From: Glaciecola sp028401415
GTDB taxonomy: Bacteria > Pseudomonadota > Gammaproteobacteria > Enterobacterales > Alteromonadaceae
Direction of reading: 5' to 3'
NCBI RefSeq assembly: GCF_028401415.2
Contig: NZ_CP171821.2
Location: 2,542,001-2,606,000 of the forward strand
Length of the DNA stretch: 64,000 nucleotides
The position numbers and the translations under genes are program-made. The notes below the pieces were generated by a model. That model had not been told where the DNA came from, made no database searches, and saw only the letters and a program-made list of their open reading frames with translations. Of this stretch, positions 9,207-17,183 are shown one piece after another (within the stretch, counting starts at the first letter, position 1; every line of letters starts with the position of its first letter).

Positions 9207-9235
9207 TTGACTTTAGTTGCAATTACAACTAAATT
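9207..9235 (+). promoter_or_regulatory. Predicted sigma-70 promoter of the hpd operon
   Basis: TTGACT (9207-9212) and TAAATT (9230-9235) are separated by exactly 17 bases, a good match to a sigma-70 promoter. The start codon of hpd lies 62 bases after the -10 box. The whole spacer and -10 lie inside the palindrome at 9216-9250, so a protein bound there would block RNA polymerase. Confidence 0.6.
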
Positions 9236-9252
9236 AGTTGTAATTGCAACCA
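9214..9252. promoter_or_regulatory. 35-bp perfect palindrome, probable MarR-type double operator
   Basis: Bases 9216-9231 (GTTGCAATTACAACTA) are the exact reverse complement of 9235-9250 across AAT. Each arm with its flank (9214-9231 and 9235-9252) is itself an 18-bp near-palindrome of the form TAGTTG-N6-CAACYA, the size and symmetry of a MarR-dimer site. Two dimers could bind side by side, 21 bp apart, about two helical turns. It overlaps the predicted hpd promoter and so looks like a repressor operator. The regulator is not known; the MarR gene at 4869-5327 is the local candidate. Confidence 0.7.
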
Positions 9253-9296
9253 ATGTTCACCAATAGATGTGTTTACACACTAGTGAGGATTCACCT

Positions 9297-10448
9297 ATGT
9301 CTGATTTATTCGAAAACCCGATGGGCCTTGATGGCTTTGAATTTGTTGAATTTACTGCGCCTGAAAAAGGTATTTTAGAGCCTGTTTTTACCATGATGGG
9401 CTTTACCCATGTAGCCAATCATAAATCAAAAGATGTAGCGCTGTGGCGTCAGGGTGATATTAATTTCATTACCAATTATTCTAAAAACAGTCCTGCATTT
9501 TATTATGCACAAGAGCATGGCCCTTCCGCTTGTGGCATGGCGTTTAGAGTGAAAAACTCGCAGCAAGCTTACCAAATGGCGATTGATAAGGGTGCTCAGC
9601 CAATTGAGATGCCGACTGGGGCGATGGAACTCAAACTTCCTGCAATCAAAGGTATTGGCGGAGCAGCACTTTATTTAATTGATCGATATCAGGGTGAAAA
9701 CACCATTTACGATATCGACTTTGAGTGGATTGACGGCGTTGACCGACGCCCTGAAGGCTGCGGATTCCATACGCTTGATCACCTGACCCACAATGTGTAT
9801 CGCGGACGTATGGCACACTGGGCAAAATTCTACGAAGATTTGTTTAACTTTAGAGAGATTCGCTACTTCGATATTAAAGGCGAATACACCGGCTTATTAT
9901 CAAAAGCAATGACCGCTCCTGACGGTAAAATTCGTATTCCGCTTAATGAGGAAGCGGGCGGCACGGGCGGCCAAATTGAAGAGTTTTTGATGGCATATAA
10001 CGGTGAAGGTATTCAACACATCGCGTTTGCTTGTGATGACCTCCCTGCATGCTGGGATAGACTCAAAAAGCAAGGCATGAAGTTTATGACTGCGCCGCCT
10101 GAGACCTATTACAAAATGCTAGAAGAGAGGCTGCCCGGCCACGGCGAGCCTGTTGACGAATTGCAAGCGCGCGGCATTTTATTAGACGGCACCACCGCGG
10201 ATGGCACGCCACGTTTATTACTTCAAATATTCTCTGCCACTTTACTTGGGCCAGTATTCTTTGAGTTTATCCAACGCAAAGAAGACCAAGGCTTTGGCGA
10301 AGGTAACTTTAAAGCTTTATTCGAATCGATTGAACGTGATCAAGTGGAACGCGGAGTCATTGCAGGCGATAGTTCAGGAGATAGTTCAGGAGATAGTGCA
10401 TTAGAGAACGATTCACCAGAGGGCAATGCTTCAAAGGAAAGTGCATAA
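9297..10448 (+). CDS. hpd: 4-hydroxyphenylpyruvate dioxygenase
   Basis: This 383-residue Fe(II) enzyme converts 4-hydroxyphenylpyruvate to homogentisate, the entry to tyrosine breakdown. Two vicinal-oxygen-chelate halves are present. The iron ligands are visible: His162 in LDHLTHNV, His241 in QHIAFA and Glu323 in FFEFIQR. I prefer the ATG at 9297 because GTGAGGA precedes it at good spacing, rather than the earlier in-frame codon at 9267. The last 27 residues are an unusual acidic, Ser/Gly-rich tail beyond the normal end, built from a 12-bp tandem repeat (10366-10398). The stop overlaps the start of the next gene (TAATG). Confidence 0.95.
   Translation: MSDLFENPMGLDGFEFVEFTAPEKGILEPVFTMMGFTHVANHKSKDVALWRQGDINFITNYSKNSPAFYYAQEHGPSACGMAFRVKNSQQAYQMAIDKGAQPIEMPTGAMELKLPAIKGIGGAALYLIDRYQGENTIYDIDFEWIDGVDRRPEGCGFHTLDHLTHNVYRGRMAHWAKFYEDLFNFREIRYFDIKGEYTGLLSKAMTAPDGKIRIPLNEEAGGTGGQIEEFLMAYNGEGIQHIAFACDDLPACWDRLKKQGMKFMTAPPETYYKMLEERLPGHGEPVDELQARGILLDGTTADGTPRLLLQIFSATLLGPVFFEFIQRKEDQGFGEGNFKALFESIERDQVERGVIAGDSSGDSSGDSALENDSPEGNASKESA
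10366..10398 (+). repeat. 12-bp tandem repeat in the hpd 3' end
   Basis: Nearly three copies of GGMGATAGTTCA encode a GDSS repeat in the C-terminal tail of the dioxygenase. The unit is a multiple of three, so copy-number change would lengthen or shorten the tail without a frameshift. Confidence 0.75.
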
Positions 10449-10996
10449 TGAAACTGTCACGCATTCATCATGTGGCATATCGCTGTAACGATGCCAAAGA
10501 AACCGTCGAGTTTTATCAGGACATGTTGGATATGGACTTTCAACTAGCCATTGCTGAGGATGAAGTACCTTCAACTAAGGCGCCCGACCCATATATGCAT
10601 GTTTTTTTGGATGCGGGCAATGGTAATGTACTGGCCTTTTTTGAGCTACCCAACTCACCGCGCATGGGACGTGACAACAATACACCCGAGTGGGTGCAGC
10701 ACATTGCGTTTGAGGTGGCGAGTATGGATGATTTGCTTGGCGCAAAGGAAAAGCTCCAAAGCAATGGTATTGAAGTGCTTGGTCCAACCGACCACGGTAT
10801 TTTCAAATCTATCTACTTTTTTGACCCCAATGGACATCGTATAGAACTAGCAGCGAATATAGGCACACCTGAAATGATGGCAGAGCTTAAACGCGTTGCT
10901 CCAGCAATGCTCGAAGAATGGTCACAGACCAAAAAAGCGCCTCAACATGCAGCCTGGCTGCACGATGGAAAAGGTTTTCCACCGAGCTCGAACTAA
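10448..10996 (+). CDS. VOC (glyoxalase/extradiol dioxygenase) superfamily protein
   Basis: This 182-residue single-unit VOC protein has candidate metal ligands His8 (HHVAYR), His85 (WVQHIAFEV) and Glu133 (HRIELAA), with another acidic site at Glu66. Its C-terminal about 45 residues extend beyond the fold. It overlaps hpd by one base and precedes the fumarylacetoacetase-like gene, so it belongs to the tyrosine operon. In this operon it occupies the place where homogentisate 1,2-dioxygenase would be expected; no HmgA or maleylacetoacetate isomerase gene is seen in the window. A role in homogentisate ring cleavage or a side reaction is possible but unproven. Confidence 0.85.
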   Translation: MKLSRIHHVAYRCNDAKETVEFYQDMLDMDFQLAIAEDEVPSTKAPDPYMHVFLDAGNGNVLAFFELPNSPRMGRDNNTPEWVQHIAFEVASMDDLLGAKEKLQSNGIEVLGPTDHGIFKSIYFFDPNGHRIELAANIGTPEMMAELKRVAPAMLEEWSQTKKAPQHAAWLHDGKGFPPSSN

Positions 10997-11022
10997 GGCA
11001 TTTATACAGGAAAATATACAAG

Positions 11023-12030
11023 ATGAAACTAGCTAGCCTCAAACACGGCCGAGACGGTCAACTTGTGATCGTAAACAACACGTTAACGCAAATGGTCTCT
11101 GCCGAAGATGTCGCCCCGACTTTACAATACGCCTTGGATAATTGGGATAGCGTTTCAAGCGCGCTATGTGAACGGTATCAGCAATTAGAAAGTGGCAACA
11201 TTGAATCAAAAGCCTTTGATCAAAGTAAATGTGCATCACCACTACCTCGTGCCTTTCAATGGGCCGACGGCAGCGCTTACGTCAATCACGTTGAACTGGT
11301 TCGTAAAGCGCGAGGCGCCGAAATGCCAGACACATTCTGGACAGATCCACTGATGTATCAAGGCGGCTCCGACAGTTTCCTCGGACCACGCGAAAATATC
11401 ATTATGCCGCAAGATGAAGGCTTCGGTGTGGACTTTGAAGCTGAGGTGGCTGTGATTACGGGTGATGTTCCTATGGGGGTTAGCGCAGATGAAGCCCTTA
11501 AGCATGTTCGCTTGGTTATGATCATGAACGACGTTTCCTTGCGCGGACTCATCCCCGGTGAACTAGCAAAAGGATTCGGGTTCTTTCAGTCTAAGCCGTC
11601 CAGCGCATTTAGCCCTGTAGCTGTGAGCCCAGACCTTTTAGGGGATAAATGGCAAAATGGAAAGCTTCATTTGCCTCTGGTATCTCATCTTAATGGTGAA
11701 AAATTCGGTGAGCCGCATGCGGGCATTGATATGACATTTAATTTTGGTCAGCTGATTGCGCATGCGGCTCGCACACGCCCGCTGTCGGCCGGCAGCATCA
11801 TCGGCTCAGGTACAGTATCAAACAAGCTTAACGATGGTCCTGGCAAACCAGTAGCACAAGGCGGTGTTGGCTACAGCTGCATTGCTGAAATTCGGATGAT
11901 TGAAACCATCCAAAATGGAAAACCTAGTACGCCTTTTATGAAGTTTGGTGATAAGGTGAACATTGAAATGTTTGACGATAAAGGCCTGTCGATTTTCGGT
12001 CAGATTGCACAAACCCTAGAACAGCAGTAA
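11023..12030 (+). CDS. Fumarylacetoacetate hydrolase family protein
   Basis: This 335-residue FAH-family enzyme has the typical N-terminal segment MKLASLKHGRDGQLVIV, the metal-binding region around DFEAEVAVI (Glu/Asp ligands) and the LNDVSLRGL and GSIIGSGTVSNK motifs of the C-terminal fold. In the tyrosine pathway this class splits fumarylacetoacetate into fumarate and acetoacetate. I place the start at ATG 11023; an upstream in-frame extension would run back into the VOC gene and lacks family similarity. It is the third gene of the hpd operon, 26 bases behind the VOC gene. Confidence 0.9.
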   Translation: MKLASLKHGRDGQLVIVNNTLTQMVSAEDVAPTLQYALDNWDSVSSALCERYQQLESGNIESKAFDQSKCASPLPRAFQWADGSAYVNHVELVRKARGAEMPDTFWTDPLMYQGGSDSFLGPRENIIMPQDEGFGVDFEAEVAVITGDVPMGVSADEALKHVRLVMIMNDVSLRGLIPGELAKGFGFFQSKPSSAFSPVAVSPDLLGDKWQNGKLHLPLVSHLNGEKFGEPHAGIDMTFNFGQLIAHAARTRPLSAGSIIGSGTVSNKLNDGPGKPVAQGGVGYSCIAEIRMIETIQNGKPSTPFMKFGDKVNIEMFDDKGLSIFGQIAQTLEQQ

Positions 12031-12063
12031 TTTCACCTTAAACATGTAAGCAAAGGATAGATA

Positions 12064-13185
12064 ATGCAGATTACTCAAATTCAGGTTAGAAAGAACAATT
12101 TAGACGATGTAGAAACTACAACGCTTGAGTTTGAGCCAAACGATTTGTCGGACGGTGAAATTGTTTTAGCCACCCAAAGCTTTGGATTTTCCGCTAATAA
12201 CATCACTTACGCTGCATTGGGAGAAGGCATGGGCTATTGGGGCTTTTTCCCTGCTAGCAAAGACCCAAGCGCTTGGGGCGTTGTTCCCGTGTGGGGTTTT
12301 GCACAAGTAACACATTCAAATCACGATCAAATTGCAGTGGGAGAGAAGGTATTTGGATATTTGCCGATGGCAAGCCACTTGATTGTGCGCCCAGGTAAAA
12401 TAGGTGAATACGGATTTTCAGACACCCATCCACAGCGAAAAAGCATCAGCCCTGTATACGACAGCTATCTGTATTGCAAAAAAGATCCCGGGTATAACGC
12501 TCAAAGAGAGTCATGGCAATTAAACTTTCGCCCTTTGTTCATGACCTCCTTCGTTTTAGATGAATTTGTTGCACAATACCTTTCACAAAACGGCCAGCAA
12601 GATATAGAACGTGATAGCAAAGCCATTCTACTTAGTAGCGCCTCTAGCAAAACGGCACTGGGCACTGCCTTCCTCTTGCAAGCTAACCGTCAAGAGCGAC
12701 CAGTGCAATATCAAATTATTGGGCTTACGTCTCCAAATAATGTTGAGTTTACAAAAGGCCTTGGCTGCTATGATCTTGTGTATAGCTATGATCAATTAAC
12801 ATCTCTGCCAAATGCCAAGTCTTGGCTATTGGATTTTGCCGCAAATGGAAGCTTGATTGCGGGTTTGCAATCCAAACTCGGCGAAAATTTGGAAAAAGTC
12901 ACACTCATTGGCGCGACGGATTGGAAAGCCCAAGTTAAACCAAACAAAAAAGCGCTAGATGCTGAAATTTTCTTTGCCCCCCATTGGGTAAAAGAACTAA
13001 ATCAAAGCTGGGGACAAGCCACTTTCTTACAAAAATACGCGGCTGCTTGGGCAAATGTTGCCGGCAAGCTCGAAGACCAAATGCATGAAACGCAAATAAA
13101 TGGTGTTGATAGTATTATCTCCCTTTACAAAGAGACGCTAGAAGGAAGGGCTGATACTAAAGCGCTAAACGTGGTGTCTTTTTAA
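12064..13185 (+). CDS. DUF2855 family protein (MDR/quinone-oxidoreductase-like)
   Basis: This 373-residue protein matches the DUF2855 pattern. An N-terminal region (FGFSANNITYAALGEGMGYWGFFP, about residues 40-65, with VPVWGFAQV) resembles the GroES-like part of medium-chain dehydrogenases. A middle section with ILLSSASSKTALG (about residue 190) sits where the Rossmann nucleotide loop would be. No catalytic zinc ligands are evident. It is the last gene of the hpd operon (33 bases downstream of the FAH gene), which suggests a reductase or accessory step in aromatic amino acid breakdown. No member with a proven role is known to me. Confidence 0.8.
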   Translation: MQITQIQVRKNNLDDVETTTLEFEPNDLSDGEIVLATQSFGFSANNITYAALGEGMGYWGFFPASKDPSAWGVVPVWGFAQVTHSNHDQIAVGEKVFGYLPMASHLIVRPGKIGEYGFSDTHPQRKSISPVYDSYLYCKKDPGYNAQRESWQLNFRPLFMTSFVLDEFVAQYLSQNGQQDIERDSKAILLSSASSKTALGTAFLLQANRQERPVQYQIIGLTSPNNVEFTKGLGCYDLVYSYDQLTSLPNAKSWLLDFAANGSLIAGLQSKLGENLEKVTLIGATDWKAQVKPNKKALDAEIFFAPHWVKELNQSWGQATFLQKYAAAWANVAGKLEDQMHETQINGVDSIISLYKETLEGRADTKALNVVSF

Positions 13186-13278
13186 TGTTATCCATCCAAC
13201 CGTTGTAGCCAACACCAAAGAAGAAATAGCTTGGGGAGCTGCCTTAGCGCCCTAACTGCAAGTAAAGCAAGCGCTTTC

Positions 13279-13315
13279 ATGACAATTGTCATGCAAAACT
13301 AGTGACACTTGTGCA
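13279..13315. promoter_or_regulatory. Tandem dyads upstream of the two-component operon
   Basis: A perfect 14-bp palindrome ATGACAATTGTCAT (13279-13292) is followed by a degenerate copy, TGACACTTGTGCA (13303-13315), with centres 23 bases apart, about two helix turns. They lie just upstream of the GTG start at 13327. A NarL/DesR-type response regulator is encoded in this operon, so the sites are candidates for autoregulation. Confidence 0.5.
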
Positions 13316-13326
13316 TTATTTTTTGA

Positions 13327-13575
13327 GTGAAGCCTCGCCACTATAACACTTCAAATGACCCACAATTTGAAATAGGCGTTGGCTTTGTTTATGCCACTTG
13401 GTCGGCTATGGGGATTGCGCTAGTAAGCGCTTCATCAGTTATATTTTTCAAACAAAGCTATGATTTTTATGCGGTTACGGGCATATTATTGATTGTGAGC
13501 GGCACCTTAGTTATCTCGTTCAAATCAAGCGCAGTCTTACAGTGTTATGGCAATATGAACAGGGGTCTTCAGTGA
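13327..13575 (+). CDS. Small two-helix membrane protein in two-component operon
   Basis: This 82-residue protein (GTG start) has two hydrophobic segments (about residues 18-39 and 47-66). It overlaps the start of the histidine kinase by four bases (GTGA), which indicates translational coupling. I do not recognise the family. A membrane partner or accessory subunit of the kinase is a reasonable guess from position alone. Confidence 0.6.
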   Translation: MKPRHYNTSNDPQFEIGVGFVYATWSAMGIALVSASSVIFFKQSYDFYAVTGILLIVSGTLVISFKSSAVLQCYGNMNRGLQ

Positions 13576-14801
13576 TAAAGTCCATATTAAGCCAGTTAAA
13601 TCATAGTCAGCAGGCTATGCCTAGGCTAGGTGATGGGGAGCGAAGAAAATGGTCCTACACGCCGTTGCTGTTCACCATTTTTTACTTTGCTCCTGTATTC
13701 TTCGCGCCCTCTTATGATTTGACAGCGGTCGCGGTGATATCTGCGCTGTATGTGCTGTTTCTGTGCCTGTATCTATGGACGCTTAGCGCCAAAAATCCCA
13801 TTTTGGGGCTGGTACTGCTGTTTGGCGTGATCAGTGCAAGCATCGTGCTCAATCCAGGCGGCTTTACCCTCTATGGTTATTGTGTATTTGTGATGGCTTT
13901 TTATTTCGAAAGACGTCAGGCGTTTATGGGCGTTTTAGTATTACTGGCGGTTGCGATTGTTTTGCAATTTATGTATTGGCAAGGAGCATGGATTTTGTTT
14001 GCTCAATGCTTGTTAGTATCTGCAGGTTTATTCGGATTTGGCATGATGGAGCGCAAAGAAACCTTGCATCGCGCCGCGCAGCTTCAGTCAAAAGAAGAAA
14101 TCCAACAGCTAAGTAAAATAGCGGAGCGCGAGCGAATTGGTCGTGACCTGCATGATGTAGCAGGTCATGCACTCTCAACTATTTCAGTAAAAGCCCAGCT
14201 AGCGGCAAAGTTGCTAGATGCCAAACAGCTCGACAAAGCACAAAAAGAAGTGCGCGAACTCGCAGAAATCTCAAAAGACTTATTGTCTGAAATACGACAA
14301 ACCGTCAGCGGTATTAAACAGCTAACGTTTAGCGAAGAGCTGGAAAAAATCATCCAAGTTGCAAGAGAGCGCAACATTGAGGTGATAAGAAATTTTGCGC
14401 CCGATGTCATGCAGCAAATTAGAGGCTTATCTGCTTTTGTGCAAAACCAACTTTCATTGGTATGTATGGAGGCAATGACAAACGTTTCACGTCACAGTAA
14501 TGCTAGTCGTGTTCAAATATCGCTGCGTGTCTTGCCGGCGCCTGAGCCTTCATCATCCACAACACAATTTTTAATGATGTCGATTGCAGATAATGGCCTT
14601 GCGCATAATGCTTCATATCGCGCAGAGTCGAGCGCTGATAACAATGCACCGTGTTCGTCGGGAAATGGCTTGAAAGGAATAAGGGAACGAGTCAAATCAA
14701 TGCAGGGTGAGGTTGACTTTGTGTCAGAGCAAGGCTTTACCGTAAAAGTGCGAATTCCAATTGAATACAGTCGGGAACAAGTCCCAGTGTCAACGAAATG
14801 A
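13572..14801 (+). CDS. Sensor histidine kinase, NarL/DesK type
   Basis: This 409-residue kinase has an N-terminal membrane part of five or six helices (about residues 28-160), a short coiled linker, then a HisKA_3 dimerisation domain with the phospho-acceptor His194 in ERERIGRDLHDVAGH. The ATPase domain follows, with the N-box around SLVCMEAMTNVSRHS and the G-box GNGLKGIRERV. The topology, with no large periplasmic domain, matches DesK-like kinases that sense the membrane itself. I use the GTG at 13572, which overlaps the previous stop; an in-frame ATG ten codons earlier lies inside the upstream gene. The response regulator follows 19 bases downstream. Confidence 0.88.
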   Translation: MIKSILSQLNHSQQAMPRLGDGERRKWSYTPLLFTIFYFAPVFFAPSYDLTAVAVISALYVLFLCLYLWTLSAKNPILGLVLLFGVISASIVLNPGGFTLYGYCVFVMAFYFERRQAFMGVLVLLAVAIVLQFMYWQGAWILFAQCLLVSAGLFGFGMMERKETLHRAAQLQSKEEIQQLSKIAERERIGRDLHDVAGHALSTISVKAQLAAKLLDAKQLDKAQKEVRELAEISKDLLSEIRQTVSGIKQLTFSEELEKIIQVARERNIEVIRNFAPDVMQQIRGLSAFVQNQLSLVCMEAMTNVSRHSNASRVQISLRVLPAPEPSSSTTQFLMMSIADNGLAHNASYRAESSADNNAPCSSGNGLKGIRERVKSMQGEVDFVSEQGFTVKVRIPIEYSREQVPVSTK

Positions 14802-14820
14802 GCAGAGGTAAACAGCTACT

Positions 14821-15447
14821 ATGATCACTATTATGTTAGTCGAAGACCAAGCACTTTTGCGCGATGCCATGAATACCTTGCTAGGTCTTGAAACTGACTT
14901 AGAAGTTGTTTTTAAGTGCGAGGACGGTGACCAAGCGAAACAGTTTATTGAGAATGAGTGTCTCACCGAACAATCCGTGCCGCTTCCAGACATCATTTTA
15001 AGTGACATTGAAATGCCCAATTTAAGTGGCCTGGGTTTAGCACAATGGGTGAGTGAGCGCGGTATAGCTAGCAAATTTGTCATTATGACCACGTTTGCGA
15101 AACCGGGTTACGTTCAGCGAGCATTGTCTTATGGTGCCCAAGGATTTATTTTAAAAGAAGCGAGTAGCGACTATTTAGTCAATAGCATTCGCCAAATTGC
15201 CAGCGGAAAACGGATTATCGATCCAGAGCTTGCACTAATGGCCCTTGGAGAGACAGACCCACTTAGTGAAAAAGAGCGGAAGGCGCTTGCATTAGTCAGT
15301 GAAGGCATGAAAACTCAAGATATAGCCGACAAGTTGTTTTTATCTACCGGTACCGTGCGGAACTATTTGTCTGAAGCTATCTCAAAATTACAGGCAAGTA
15401 ACCGTATTGATGCTGCCCGAATCGCGAAGCAAAAAGGCTGGTTGTAG
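14821..15447 (+). CDS. LuxR/NarL-family response regulator
   Basis: This 208-residue regulator has a receiver domain (acidic pair at VEDQ, phospho-acceptor Asp62 in LSDIEMP, Lys in FILKEASS). Its C-terminal LuxR-type helix-turn-helix (about residues 145-205) reads LSEKERKALALVSEGMKTQ and GTVRNYLSEAISKL. It pairs with the upstream DesK-like kinase. The tandem palindromes at 13279-13315 are the obvious candidate site. In characterised DesR-type systems the targets include a lipid desaturase; the desaturase in this window (49187) is far away and has no such palindrome that I can see. Confidence 0.92.
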   Translation: MITIMLVEDQALLRDAMNTLLGLETDLEVVFKCEDGDQAKQFIENECLTEQSVPLPDIILSDIEMPNLSGLGLAQWVSERGIASKFVIMTTFAKPGYVQRALSYGAQGFILKEASSDYLVNSIRQIASGKRIIDPELALMALGETDPLSEKERKALALVSEGMKTQDIADKLFLSTGTVRNYLSEAISKLQASNRIDAARIAKQKGWL

Positions 15448-15487
15448 CAATAATCACGGACATTATGAGGTAGACCTGGGCATAATA

Positions 15488-16675
15488 ATGGCAAATGTAT
15501 TAAGACTCAATGAGACAATCAAGGGCCTTGTGCTTATCGTTTCTTGTGTTCTGCTATTTGCATGCGCTCACACAAAACAGCCTGCAGTCACAGATCCTTC
15601 TGTCGTGTTTGATGACTCTGTATTTCCTAACGCTTCTGACATTGATGTTGAAAGCTACAACGAAATCTTTTTCTTGCATGATGAAGCAAAAGCCTTTGTT
15701 GATGATGCAATCAATGGCTTGGAAGATGATGAAGCGCAAGTTTATGCCTTGGTAACAGGCATATTCGACCATGCTAATTTTTCACTTTTATATGATGCGA
15801 GCGCGAATACCACCGCATCTCAAACCTTTGACAATAAAACCGCAAATTGTCTTTCTTTAACCATAATGGCCTACTCCATGAGCCAACACGCAAAATTACG
15901 TGCCGTGTTTCAAGATGTTGTGATTCCCGAGTTTTGGACGCGCGAACAAGGTATAAAGGTGCTAAATGGACACGTCAATTTATTGGTGAGACCGGCGAAA
16001 GGTCCAGATGAAATCGCTTGGAATGAACCCAACCTAACCGTCGATTTTGACCCACACCAAAACTTAGATATGTTTAGAAAAATTGAGCTGTCGAAAGCGC
16101 AGGTGGTCGCGATGTTTTACAGCAATGTTGCCGCAAACCATATTGTCAACAAACGCTACGACCATGCATATGCTTATCTCAAACAAGCGCTATTAGAAGA
16201 CCCTAACTACACTGGTGCATACGTGAATTTAGGCTTTATTTATAAACGAATGCACAGACTTGATCTGGCTGAAAAGGCATATTTGGCCGCGGTGAACCTG
16301 AATGAAAGCTATTTGACCGGATGGGACAATCTGATTGCGCTTTATCGGGAAACTGACAGAGATATACAAGCCGATGAACTTAAATCAAAGTTAATCAAGC
16401 AACGTTTGAGCAATCCCTACTATCACATCATGCTAGCGGAAGCAGCACTTGAAAAAGATGAGCTGCAAAAGAGCATTCAGCACTATCAAGACGCAATTAA
16501 ACTCGACGACTCTCGTCATCACTTTTATTTTGGCATTGCCAAGGTCTATCAGCAACTGGGCAATATAAAGATGGCAAAGCGCAATTTGATTTTGGCAAAG
16601 CGAAATACAGATAGTAAGCGCTTGCTAACTGAATACTCGTCAATGCTTGATAGACTTAGCGATACCTACGATTAA
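15488..16675 (+). CDS. TPR lipoprotein with a transglutaminase-like N-terminal part
   Basis: This 395-residue protein starts with a lipoprotein signal (LLFAC, lipidated Cys26). The first half includes an NKTANCLSLTIMAY segment in which a Cys sits at the N-terminus of a helix, as in transglutaminase-like folds. The second half (from about residue 215) has several tetratricopeptide repeats, for example VNKRYDHAYAYLKQALLED and GAYVNLGFIYKRMHRLDLAE. It is probably anchored in the periplasmic face of a membrane and binds or processes proteins. I chose ATG 15488 because it begins the signal sequence; earlier in-frame codons overlap the response regulator. Confidence 0.8.
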   Translation: MANVLRLNETIKGLVLIVSCVLLFACAHTKQPAVTDPSVVFDDSVFPNASDIDVESYNEIFFLHDEAKAFVDDAINGLEDDEAQVYALVTGIFDHANFSLLYDASANTTASQTFDNKTANCLSLTIMAYSMSQHAKLRAVFQDVVIPEFWTREQGIKVLNGHVNLLVRPAKGPDEIAWNEPNLTVDFDPHQNLDMFRKIELSKAQVVAMFYSNVAANHIVNKRYDHAYAYLKQALLEDPNYTGAYVNLGFIYKRMHRLDLAEKAYLAAVNLNESYLTGWDNLIALYRETDRDIQADELKSKLIKQRLSNPYYHIMLAEAALEKDELQKSIQHYQDAIKLDDSRHHFYFGIAKVYQQLGNIKMAKRNLILAKRNTDSKRLLTEYSSMLDRLSDTYD

Positions 16676-16690
16676 TTGGGTATGATTTTT

Positions 16691-17182
16691 TTAGACTCGG
16701 CTATTTGATATATCCGACTTAATAAATCGCTGATATCGGCTGTCATAACGATAAGGGTGTTTTTCGATGAGGCTAATTCGCATTGCCGAGTGATGCAGTG
16801 GATTAATAATGTAATTGTATTCGTGAGGGATTATCGCGGAGGGGACGCGCATATATCCATAGTGACCTTTTTGCAAAAACGCGGTTCCAATGTCTTGGGT
16901 GTCGGTTTGATTTCCCGCATTGGTTGTATCCCAATTTAGGGGCAATTCTGCCGAAGTATATTGGTCAAATGGCAGGTCATCTGGAATATGTACCGTTACC
17001 ATCATCAAATCTGGAAGATCAATGGATTCTTCGTGCACAAAGCGTTCTAACACCGCAAGAGAGCGAGAACTTGCCGTATACAATACCGGTTGCCCTTCAG
17101 TATGCCAGCGTCCATCACCATAAAGCCCACCTAAACCCTCCAAACCGCAGTATTTTTTTACTGCGAGTCTAAACACTTCCAC
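16691..17182 (-). CDS. RES domain toxin
   Basis: This 163-residue RES-domain protein carries the name-giving residues: Arg in GDGRWHTEG, Glu in LAVLERFVHE and Ser in NPLHHSAMR. Characterised RES toxins (for example MbcT and Res of Photorhabdus or Pseudomonas) degrade cellular NAD+ and stop growth. It lies one base downstream of its Xre-type antitoxin gene on the same strand, the usual antitoxin-first order. Length is normal, and no inactivating change is seen. Confidence 0.88.
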   Translation of the reverse strand: MEVFRLAVKKYCGLEGLGGLYGDGRWHTEGQPVLYTASSRSLAVLERFVHEESIDLPDLMMVTVHIPDDLPFDQYTSAELPLNWDTTNAGNQTDTQDIGTAFLQKGHYGYMRVPSAIIPHEYNYIINPLHHSAMRISLIEKHPYRYDSRYQRFIKSDISNSRV

Positions 17183-17183
17183 C

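Noticed and set aside
9041..9253. 70-codon minus-strand frame upstream of PPK2
   Set aside because: It covers the hpd promoter and palindrome, reads through regulatory DNA and has no protein-like features.
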